Source: Heliopora coerulea (lineage: Eukaryota; Cnidaria; Anthozoa; Scleralcyonacea; Helioporidae). Taken from it: a DNA stretch of 64,000 nucleotides. Position 1 is the stretch's first letter; the number at the start of each line of letters is the position of its first letter. The position numbers and the translations under genes were made by a program. This document shows, in pieces, positions 12,501 to 24,900 of this stretch. Location of the stretch: contig JASJOG010000110.1 in NCBI GenBank assembly GCA_030142905.1, positions 672,001 to 736,000 on the forward strand. The letters run 5' to 3'. The notes under the pieces are model-generated. The model had not been told where the DNA came from. It saw only the letters and a program-made list of their open reading frames with translations, and made no database searches.

Positions 12501-15500
12501 CCCGCCAAACCTCACTTGTCCGGTATAAAAAGCGTACTGGGCCGATCCAACATTGTAAAAGTTCGGCCAGGTCAGCAACCAATCAGCATGCGTGATTTTG
12601 GGTACGGACCGAAAAACGAGCTCAACCATTTGATAAAGTCGAAATATTACCTTTTCATCATTCTCTTGACTTGTTACACACAACGGGGATCTTTTGTCAA
12701 CAACCCCGCGAAACTAGTCCGGGAACTGGTTCTCCTGAACAGCCATTTCTTAAAATATTGACCAAGGATTTACCAGGCGGGAATCGTAGTCGTAGGATGA
12801 ATATTAATGCCCAGCTCAAAATTCGGATGTGAATAGCCATAACAGGATAAAACACGACAAATACCAAAACATGTTAGTTTAAACAAGCTTTACTGACGTT
12901 TCGTTGCTAACGCGCAACATTTTCAAAGTAATATAGATGATATACCTTATCCATCATCTATATTACTTTGAAAATGTTGCGCGTTAGCAACGAAACGTCA
13001 GTAAAGCTTGTTTAAACTAACATGTTTTGGTATTTGTCGTGTTTTATCCTGTTATGGCTATTCACATCCGAATTTTGAGCTGGGCATTAATATTCATCCT
13101 ACGACATCCATTTCTTAGTTTAATCCAAGATTGCTAGTTTATTTTTTGGTTCATCAGTTGTGTCAAATTTTCCCAAAGAAACCCTTTTGTAACTTCTGAA
13201 ATTACGGGTATGATCCGAATGAGTCCAAGAAATTTTCACTGATCCAGGATTGAAATGAGTTTCGCAGAACTGGACCTTGTGCCTTCTCTACATCAAGTAT
13301 ATCGTCATTACTACAGTTGAGCCCGTAGTAATATATTGGTTTTACACGCACGAAAACGAGGCGAAAGCGTTAAAACAATACCAGAACCATGGATATCGCA
13401 TAAAACTAAAGGGGGCAAGGGGGCCAAAAAATGCTGTCAAACGCTGCCATTTTAAGTAAACTGGGAGGCAAGTTTTTCTTCTCCAGGCCCTTTTCCACCC
13501 GTTCGAGAACTTCGAGGTCAAAAAACTGAAGTTTAGGGAATCGTTTCGTGTTTGTTTCCATCAGCTGTGTAGCAGAAAACAGCTTTTATAGTTATTAGTC
13601 AGCTATTATTCTCATTATTGTCTTAAACATTTGACATTCTCAAAAAAAGCATAAAAAAAACGTGAAGTAGCCATTGACCATGGCTTTGAACTTATCAAAA
13701 ACCACGACCAGCCGAAAACTTCAAAAAGTATAAAATAAAACATATTCCGAAAAATAGAGACACCTTGGAAAACTCAAGATATATATACTCGTATTGTTTT
13801 GACTCATATCTTGAGTTTCCAAGATGTCTCTATTTTTCGGAATACGTTTTATTTTATTCTTTTTGAACTTATCATCGAGGCATGTTTGTTTTGCCTCTCA
13901 ATTACTCCAAAAGAGCAGTCTTCAATCTGCCGCCTGTGGTTGAATGAAATTTAGTTCCAATGCTCGCTCTGGTTCACATACGATTTCTATGGCGAGAACT
14001 ACAAGAAAGACGTCAAACCGCTGACATCTATAATGAGTGTCGATGTCGTAATCGGAATTGCACGAATCGGGCCAGCAAACGAGACGTAAGCGTCGACAGT
14101 TGTGAGCAAACCGACTGCGTTTACACTATTAGACAAGAAGACAATTTGAGCTTGTTGAATTTACCAGTATTGCAGGCATGTCAATAAGATATCATTTTTA
14201 TTCTAAAGGTGAGTTCTTCATGGAAATCTAAAATAAGATGTGAACATGACGCAACATGAAGCAACATCCATCATTGCTGACTAACGTTTACAGAACCTTT
14301 CCTCTTAACAGCTCGCAAAAAATCTATTTTTTATTCAAACGTGAATTATTAATAAGAAGTGGACATCAAAACGACGTAGCTACAATACCTTGAAGCGGTT
14401 TCGAATTGCTCTGTAAGTTCACGTTTAACAAAACCAAAATAAGCGCTCGTAAATATTCTGTACTGAAGAAGGAGAAAGACGAAACAAGCGCAGTCCATAG
14501 ATAGACCTGTATCATCCGGAGAGACACAGACAGTCTCTGCAAGTGTCTTCGGTCTGTAAGTGTATCCAGCTTGGCGCAAACAGTACAAGCTGAGCAACTG
14601 AAGAACATAGCATTCGCTATACTGTTTCACTTCATCAATCCACACACATGAAACAAGCTAAAAATAGAAACTACAGTTACCATAGATATACAGGGGGTGG
14701 ACAAAAAAAGTGGCCATCCGCAAAAACATAGTCAATTTGGTATAACTGTCACAGGAAGAACAGAAATTAACAAAAATCGTGTATTTTTAGAATGCTTTCT
14801 TGGAGATCTGTTTAAAAAACTTTTGACATACTTATTTTAAGTGCTGGCTTGGAACACACATCAATTCTTCATACTTTCTAGGATAATGTCTTATGCAAAA
14901 CATAGTGCATTTTCTCCTATTTCTTACAAATTGGATGATATGATCTTGTCCATAAAATCATCAAAATATCATGCATCCCACAATATTTAGTTGATAACTT
15001 AAGTAGAAAACATTATTAGCCGAAATGGCAGTTACATGTGCAATTTTGAACGTTTTAATTGGGGTTTCATGTGAAAGTGATTTAGCTAGTAAGGGACTGA
15101 AGAAAGTCAGCACCGAGAAGTCTGAGATGAAAATTAGAAGGAATCATGAAATTCTTGGGTTGCTTAAGCTGGAGTTACCACATGTACAGTTTTAAAAATC
15201 ACCATTAATCACCTCTTGAAAGAGAGAGATATCAAATGGAGAAAAAAATCTGAAAAACCATTTGTGAGTGAGAAGAATCGTTTACCGTGATTATCATTCG
15301 CTCGTGAGCACATTAGTGGGAATATTGATGAATGGGAATGGGTTCTCCTAAATCCTATTGAAAATTTATGGGTTGAATTGGACTGATTAACAAAAGACCA
15401 AAAGTTGGAAAATGAAAACAAACTTTTTGCAGTAATCAAAAATGTATTGCAAGTAATCACCGAAAAATACTTGCATCAGCTTATTCGAAGCATGCCTCGT

Positions 15501-15879
15501 TGATGCAAAGCTGTGATCAAATTGAAGGGAATGCCAGCTAAGTTTTGAAAGGTGTATACAGTAGGTATGTATTTGAATTACTGTTGTTGTTGTAGATGTT
15601 TGTAAATAAGCTTGATTGGTGATTGTGAGAAGAAATTCGCATTTTCATCAGAGATGCACCAGGAATTTGTGAACTATAATAGAATTGAAAACTGCTTAAC
15701 ATTTGTGTATTTTAAAAACCAGTGATTGAAATCAAGATTTGAGATAATATTTGATATTACCTCAACGTATATATCCTAAAACGGTCATTCTTAACCACGT
15801 TCGTTCATACTGTGATGATTATGTTACGTTAACCATAATTTTTCAGGATGGCCACTTTTTTTTGTCCACCCTCTGTATT

Positions 15880-15912
<33 letters not shown>

Positions 15913-15914
15913 CT

Positions 15915-15961
<47 letters not shown>

Positions 15962-18900
15962 AACATATATTGTACTGTATTGTCTTGTATTGCATCTTAT
16001 GGTATGGTATGGTATGGTATGGTACGGTATGGCATGATATGGTATGGTATGATATGGTATTGTATTGTATTATATTGTATAGTACTGTATTGTTTTATAT
16101 CTAAATCAATTAACTTTGCAAATTAAATTCAAAATGAACTTGAAACTGTATGATTTGTGTTCATTAACTACCCGTACTGTTCTGTTATTGTAATACCATG
16201 TAGTTATCACAGTTCTGCATCTCAGAAATACAATTAATAGAGACAAAGACACAGTAAGAGGTAAACAGACACACGTACCTGCAAACAGACCTTCAAGAAT
16301 AGCACCAAGAAATTGTAACCCATGAAAATTTTCCACCAAGATATTAACTTACGATGGAGGTATAGCGATTGCCCGTGCCAAAGAAAGAAGAAGCAACCCA
16401 GGATAAAGCCAAAGTTGAAGATACTCACAGTACTTTGGACTGTGAGGTAGACAATGGACAGGGTGATCCAGTAAATGTGTTGGAATAAAATAATCTACAG
16501 ACAAAACAATCGGCAAATTCTTCAGTCACACAACACTTACACTGAACAAGTATTTGCGAGGATATCAACTGTTTTACTTAGTTAAAAATGCTATTGAAAA
16601 AATGTTGTATCAAGGACTATAGTAATAGAACTGTACTACCTCATGATCATCTCTGAATACCTTATGACATTTTGAAGCCCTTTAAATGTATTCATTGTTG
16701 CCATGGCGGCATTATGAAAGCTTCCAAGAGCCCCAGTAACTCCAGATGGTCGGTTCCCCTTATTACGCCAGATAAATACATTTCCCAGAACACTTTGCAG
16801 TTATTTTCATTTTCATGCAAACAATGAATTCCCAAAGCGAATAGGAAGACAATTGCTCCGATTAAAATTACAAACAAGATTTCGAAAAGGGTTCTGGTAG
16901 TTGTATTCAGCAGATGCGTAAGGGGAACCGGCCATTGAAACTGGCGACTGATCTCTGTTATTTCACGCACGAAGTGCACTTTGATGGTTCATTTTGTATT
17001 CGATTCTCACCATGCAAATGTACAAATAATGGTCGATTAGATCCAGCCATATCTGTTTTATTTGAAACGCTCAGGGACCAGATTCCGTCCTCAAAAGATC
17101 TTTAGTTCTGAACATTTCGTAAAACGCACTTTATCTTATACTGTTTGCCTTTAAATAAGCTTCGAAAGCTTAACGGCTATAAAATATCGTGTGCGTGGCA
17201 AAATGGATAGCTTAAAATCACTAGTCAATTCATGAATTAATAATGAGTTCTAGAAATCAATTTAAAATAACAAATAAAATTTGGTAAGTTTCATATGATG
17301 TTCGGAGTAGAGAATGAAACATACTAGAGCACTGTTGTATACTAATCGCACAACGCTTTCGAAGGAGTATCATCACATGAACTAATTACACCTCCTGATA
17401 CACGTTACAAATGTGGGAGCTTGCAGGTATCACGGATGATAAATAAACGTTGACATTGATATTGATATATAATGATTATAGATAAACGTTGATATTGATA
17501 CTTTGACGCATGCGCATTTTAACGCGTTTGTAACTCTTACACGATATGTTTAAATATCTGATTGATTGAGTGACTGATTGATCGAATGATTGATTAATTG
17601 ACTGACTGACTGATTGATCGATATATCGATCGATCGATCGATCGATTGATTGATTATAGGTTGGTCAAGCTCATGCCTCAAAAAAACCATTTCTGAGCTT
17701 CGTATTGAAATAGTTTCTCAAATGTATAAACTTGACGATAGTGCTGCTCCCATCGGTTCATATCCATAATCGATTAATCGCTGTCAACAATCGATTAATA
17801 TCGATTAATCGTACTGAATAAATTAAATCACGACCCGTCCACAGTGGTTTGTCCCTTCAACGAAAGGGGTGTGTTTTAATGTTTTTAAAGTTTCGAAATT
17901 TTCCAGTCGAAAAACTCAAGTAAAAAATGTATATAATATAATTATATAAACACAGAGAAATAGGCTAAATAAAGAAATATACACTTTGACTGTCTACATC
18001 AACAACGGCTGGCTTAAGTGCCGCACGCTTCTTTGACCACAATTGACTGCAATGAGAGCGCGAGAATGCTATCTTTTCGCATTTTTTTTTAATTCCAGAA
18101 AGAAAGTTCAGGTGAATATCATGCTGTGCGTGGTTGTTGTCGATGATCCGATTATTTTTAAGAATAATCGATTGCCAAAAAATAATCGATTAATCGATCA
18201 ATCGATTAATCGGGAGCAGCATTACTTGACGAATGTTCGTCTATCATCCGTGACACCTCCAAGTTCCCACATACGTAACACAAATCTCAGTGAACATCAT
18301 TAACATATCGTGGCTGCCGAAGAGGCAGCACATATGTCAAATGTGCATCTTAGCTCGCCATCTGAGTATCGGTAGCTTAACGGTTTACGTTAGAGCATCT
18401 CACCGGTCATCAGAAGGTGCAGGTTCGATCCCCGACTGGGGCTCAGAAATCGTTTTAATGAAATATGAGCTTGACGAACGTTCATCAATCATACACTTCC
18501 TGACCTTGAAAAACGACCTCCGTAAGTATAATAAAAAGGAATAAGCAGCATTACTCAATTTATCCGGCATACCTTGAAAAGGTCAAGCCACGTTTTGTTG
18601 ATCATAAAATCCCTGAAGATGGTGCCGCTGGATCTTCGACCTGCCAACGAAAGCTCTCCAGAGTAACTTGTCCCTCCAATGATTGTTAACATCGTCCGTT
18701 TGTTCGCAAACACGGCTTCTTGGCAACATGCAAGCATGAGTTGGAAGAAATCAACTGGATCAAAGGAGTGAAAAAAGGAAGGGTCAGTAAAAAAAAACAT
18801 ACCAGATATAAGATATAAACAAAGCAATCAAACGTAGTGGAGGAAGTTTTGAAGTTATTTGTCATTGATTTTCTCAAGATGGCAAGTCACCACAGTCATC

Positions 18901-21900
18901 TAAACCCCTCATTCAGAAACGTAAAAATCCTGTTAGTGTGAGTTTGTCATCCATCCCAAACGACGTTCATGTATCCTTAGGAAAAACGTATGAATCATTT
19001 AGTAAAATAACAAAAATAAAATAGTCAAACAAACAAGGGAAAAAAACATTGCTGATAAATCCTACTGACAATTACAGCAAAATATTTAAAGGAGAGTAAT
19101 ATGGTCCATTGTTTCCCAAACTTAGTGTAATTACCGACTCAGAGTTTTATATTTTTTAAAGAGATAATACTTCAAGTGGCATTATTCCTTCCAATATTAT
19201 TCATAATGTAGTGGTCAGAATGGGACAACATTAGGTTAAAATGGCCAAAACTTTGTTCTTTCGCGATGATGTGCGAACGAGTCGGTTAGTCAGTGACTGA
19301 TGGGTCAGAGAGCGAAAACGATAAAGACAAAGAAAGTATTAAAACTACCGAATTAGTCCAACCTCAGTTTACTATGGATGACATATGACAACGAAAGTTC
19401 ATTAAGCATTTGCTTTAAGTGTAAAATCCTCTTCCCTTTTGCTTAACCATATGATTTCATCCTACAAATAACGACCTTTTGTTGAAGAATCAATAAACAT
19501 GTAGTATTTTCGCTGCCAATAATGAAATACGTTTATTTTTCTGCCAACTTCCATGTGGATCCCTTTATAACGGTCGCTACTCTGTTTAGATACTTGAAAA
19601 CAAAGATAAGTGCCCAGCATAAAATCTTAAGAAGAACCATTGATTTGTACACATACTTGTCTACGCGTGCGCATCCACAGTTTCTCCACAGATAGATACT
19701 TGAAAACGAAGTTCTTCTTTGAAAAAATTTCATATGCAATTTCAAGTATGAAAATGAAAATAATTTCCATTTGTGAATGTTCCATTTCATACGTGAAATA
19801 CTTGTTTCGTACACCAACATTTCACACGCGAAATATTGAGCCAGCTCATTTCATATGTGAATAGGTTCCTATTTCATATGTGCAACGAAAATTTTATTTG
19901 TGAAAATCATCCAACTCTACATGTTTTTCCATGTGAAATAACATGAGAAATTTTCGTAAGGTATTGTCGTGCATAGTGCTTGTTCCTGGCTATAATTGGG
20001 GTATTGGCAAATACTCACTTTTAGGATCCCACATTGCAACTTGATAGTTCCGATTACCTGTGTGCACCATTGAGCTTGATTTCTATATCTGGAATGCTAA
20101 CTGGCCAATGAAATGTGAAGCCAAGATGGTCGCTCATGGTGGTCAATTTTGTACGTCAGTTTCAGTCCTCTACGCAGCCTAGTACGTCAGTTTTATTCTC
20201 CCAAGCGACTTTTTACATTTTCTGTAGTGTTCTCTTATATATTCAAATATATTTCAACAAAGTCCAACCGAGTTATAGGTTACCTATTTTCACGAAAATA
20301 AATTGCCAAATTATCGAGAAACCTGATAAAACGGCCTCGAAAAAATTACTTCAGGAAACTACTGAATGAACATCCTCTTTTTACTGTCAGTTTACCATCT
20401 TCAGGCAATTTTGTACACTTCTTAGTCCACACAGCAATAACAAATCTGAACACTTGCCATGGTTGTGAATGTTTTCGAAGACGAAATAAAAGAACTGAAG
20501 ATTAAAGTCGTGCAAAGGACGGGAACTGACGTACAAGACCGCGAAGAGGACTGAAACTGACGTACAAAATTACCCTCCATGGTCAGCCTTCTTGGCTTCA
20601 CTTTTTGCCGGGAAAATGACTGGGAGTTAGCATTCCAGATATGGAAATCGAGCTCTCTGGTGTACACCCACTGAGCATCAGCATTCCATGGTAGGTAGCG
20701 TACTCAGGAGAGACTGGACCCGCCAAGTTCAAAATGATCAAAACTTTGTGCTTCCGCTAATGATGGGAGAAAGAGTTTGTCAGTCACTGACTGATGGGTC
20801 AGAGAACGACAGCAAAAAGGGAAAAGGAAAGTCTTAAAACCACTGCATTAGTCAATCTTCAATTTAGTACAGATGATATATGACAACGAAGGTTCATTAA
20901 GCATTTGCTTTGAGCGTAAAATTCTCTTCCATCTCGCTTAATCACCCAATTTCATCTCGGGAAAAACGGATCTTTGTGGAAGAAAAAACGGACCATGTAG
21001 CCAGCCAAGATACGAAAGTAGTTAATGATTTTCACCGCTGCAGGTCACCTTTGACTACCCTATCCCGAATCATTTTCGCCAAGCTTCCACTTGAGGAGGA
21101 AAATGCTCCGGACACTTTTGCTTATAAAAGGGCTTTGCATAATTTTTCCCAATAAGACAAGCAGAAGCCGAAATATGACCAGAATAGCTATATGTTGGAA
21201 GTACAACATGTTACGTCATCAGGTTTATTTTCCAAACCAGACCCCTGACCCGCATGTTCTTTTAGTATTTCCGATGTTGGTGTCTCAACATCTTAAACTG
21301 AAAAGTTTGACAAAAATTTCAGTTCAGAAGGAATTGCTAAGGAATGAACTTAAACATCCTAATTGTGCCGTATTTACCATAACTCCGTTTAGCTTCGTTT
21401 CGTACCGTTTTAGACTCACAAGTTCTTGGGTTTTGGTTCGATGAAGCCTTCTCTTTCCAAACGAAAACGGTTTGTTTTAATATACATTAGGGATACCAAT
21501 GACAATAGCTTTTGTTTGATGCTTTTATTGTCGGATATTACCCATTGACGAATAAAATCGTCCGGTGTATGGAAAAATACAATTATAGTACAGTGCGTCT
21601 AGAACAGATGAAGAGTTAATTTGAATCTGGAAGGTATTTACTCTCGGATCTCCTCACCAAATTTCAGTCCCACTATCCTCTGGCCCAACGAATACACCTA
21701 CAAATATTTCCGATGTACAAAGCAACCACCGGCCACATTACCTGCGTCCGATCTTCAACTTACCTAAAAGCAATTTAGCATTCTGTGGGTCTTCAGGATC
21801 AGTCAAATACAACCAATGAATAAGATTGTGGTCTAGTTTCTTGGTCCAAGGATAATCTAACAATCATCGTGCAAATCGAATCATTAAAATAAAATTACAT

Positions 21901-24900
21901 CATAAATAATGAGTATCTCACTTCATTCGTAATATCTAATGCTCGCATCACAACCACTGACACACTACAAACCCTGTACGGGATGCGCAGCGCTACACTG
22001 TTCGAGGGTGCAGCACAACAATGTTCACAGGCTACAGCACAATATTTTTTATAGGGTGCAGCACAACATTGTTTACAGGGTACAGCACAACATCGTTTAC
22101 AGGGTACAGCACAACAATGTTTGCTGGCTACAGCACAATATTGTTTACAGGATGCAGTAAAACATTGTTTACAGGGTGTAGTACATTGTTTACAGGCTAC
22201 ACCGCAACATTGTTTACAGGGTGCAGTACAGCATTGTTTACAGGGTACAGCAAAACGTTGTTTAAAGTGTACAGTATTGTTTACAGGGTGCAGTAAAACA
22301 TTTACAGGGTGTAGTACATTGTTTACAGGCTACACCACAACATTGTTTACAGGGTGCAGTACAACACTGCTTACAGTGCACAGTACAACATTGCTTGCAA
22401 GGTGCAGTACAACATTGTTTACAGAGTGCAGCACATTGTTTACAGTGTACAGTACAACATTGTTTACAGGGTGCAGTACAACATTGTTTACTGTGTACAG
22501 CACAACATTGTTCACAGGCTACAGAACAACATCGTTTACAGGGTGTAGTACAACACTGTTTACAGGGTACAGGACAGCAGTGTTTACAGGTTGCAGTGCA
22601 ACAATGTTCACGAGTTGTAGCATAACATTGTACACGGGGTACAGCAAAACATTGCTACAGAGTGCAGTACAACATTGTTCATGGGGTGCAGTACAACATT
22701 GTTCATGGGGTGCAGCACAACATTGCTCACGGGATGCAGCACAACGTTCACGCCTGTTTTCAATTGCAAACTAGCCGCGCATTTTTTACTAGTTTACTAA
22801 GATTTATAAGTTAATTTAAGTTTTACAATTGTCTTTTGTTCTACCGTCAAACCGGAAAGCATCAGGGGATTTACAGTGCATGCACTTGATTTTCACGACT
22901 CGACCTACGGTAACAAAGCACCTTAGGTATGCAAAAGTTTATTATACAACACGTAAGTCGTTCAGATGACTTTTTCCGGAATAACTTACAAGCGTCACTA
23001 ACCTGTACACAGTCCAGGAGGCCACCCCAGGACCAAAATATACTGGACAGGCAACATGACAGCTAGAAATAACAAATAAATTCGCCACACCGACGACGAC
23101 TTGTTGCGGCCAAGCAACAGAAACCCTCCCAGCCAAAACGCGTAAATTACAGATAAAGCGTCACAACGAACCCCCATGTTAATCACAATTGTCACAACGC
23201 AGATCTAAGAGAAATTCAGAATTAGTGTAACAGTAAGAGAAGTGACCTGGATGTGAAGGATCAATAAAAAATAATATATAAATGAAATACAAGCCAAACG
23301 ACACTATAGAGCGTATGTACTCATGCCCCAAAGACCCGAATAACAAAGGACATGGCGGCCATGTTGGTGTACCTAACAAAAGAAGATGATCAAAATTTTT
23401 TTGTGAAAGAACACCAAGATGGTATCTATGACATCAAGTGCATACACTCTATAAAATTCTGTTTCAAAACATCACATGGATCAATTATGGACATAGGGAG
23501 AAACTAAGGTTAAAGTTTAAGATGAATGACTAGAGAGTCGTTCAAAACTACAATCATTGACAAACATATATGAAACAGTGAAAAAATTTCCGTGTAACTG
23601 CATGAAAAATGAGCATGATCAATTTAACCCGGGCTTCCCCCTCCCAATGTCGTTTCCACATGGATGAACATGGTGAGCGATTCGCAAGAGAAGAAGCAGA
23701 CATCCTTCTCTTGCAACACAACCTTGAATAGGGGGACAGGGGGGATGGTGACATGTATACATCTGTTTTGTTCCAACAAATTTGTCAATGATTGTAGTCA
23801 TTGCTTTCTATTGGCTCACGGAAACAAAGCGGGTTTTCAGGATATCATTGGCTTATTATAATGACAATCACACTGTTTAGAAACGTGAAACATCCCTGGA
23901 GCTTGATGCTAAGCTCGCTCGTTCTCTACATAACATTAAATCCCGCTGTGAATCCCCATAATTTTTGCCTGAACATTGTTGTTTTACTTTCGGAATTTTT
24001 AATGGTAATGCTTAAAATTGACAGTACAACTTTACCGCGCATTTCCGTTGCTGTTCATTACCCATTTCCAGTTAAACAGAATGTCGTGCGGTGTAATTAT
24101 GCTAGACTTCGGAAAAATTGTCGAAGTGAAGCATAACAACAGAAAAGTGTATATCCTCCTTGTGCTGAAAGGCAGCACCTTCCTCACCCTTCCTAAGACC
24201 GTTATTAGTTTGCTAATCTTTCTGCAAAATTTTGAACGTGGCAATAGAATATCAACTTATTATCTAATGTAACACCAAACAGGTTCATTGTTTTAAAGTG
24301 ATAAAGAATCGTATTCTTTAAGAAAATACAGTATAAAAACTGACCCGAAAATATCCATCTTGGAATTTGATATTGAAGTAAACACAAGAAAAGACCCACT
24401 TATCGTGGTAATATTCCGACTCTATTGCAGGATCATTATCAATAGAATCGAAATATTACCACGATTTGTTATTTCTTGTGTTTACTAGAATATCAAGTTC
24501 CAAGATAGATATTTTCGGTTTAGTGTTTCTACTATATTTTCTTAAATTTTCGGCTGGCTATTGTTTTTGGTAAAATCGTGTTTTTGCATAGCAATACCAG
24601 TGTCCCTGGTAGTGTGTGTATCTTCGAGGACCGCTGAGTTTATTGCTTATTATTGGTACGTAGATTAATTTCTTATCATTCATTCGTTTTGATCCATTCA
24701 TCAGCATTCTTCAGATTTTTGTCGATCGTTTCTTCAATGTTTTCTGGGTCGCGATCTGCTTAGAATACTTGTTGTCGTTGGTGTACGTAGAAAGATCACA
24801 GCTATTTATGGCTTTTTAACAAATGCTATATATAATGTAGACAATTTTCCCATCTCCTCTTACACGATCCGGCCGGAACAAACTATAACCATTCATACTG

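Larger units (their letters stand above)
19222..20985. repeat. Diverged direct repeats flanking a MITE and a foldback
   Basis: About 19222-19500 and 20720-20985 are the same sequence at roughly 80% identity (shared CAGTGACTGATGGGTCAGAGA and GTTCATTAAGCATTTGCTTT). Between them lie the MITE at 19714-19961 and the foldback at 20058-20678. Confidence 0.65.

Noticed and set aside
16692..16979. Hydrophobic minus-strand open stretch, at first taken as a Piezo exon (acceptor at 16894, possible donor at 16766).
   Set aside because: The exons at 18573-18754 and 16279-16494 join directly in frame and match PIEZO1 without it, and its start phase does not fit either neighbour.
21989..22752. CRISPR-like regular repeats.
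   Set aside because: Head-to-tail 24-bp units without unique spacers in a eukaryotic intron: a minisatellite.
22121..22774. 217-codon plus-strand frame.
   Set aside because: Produced by the 24-bp minisatellite; the same array is open in other frames and on the other strand.
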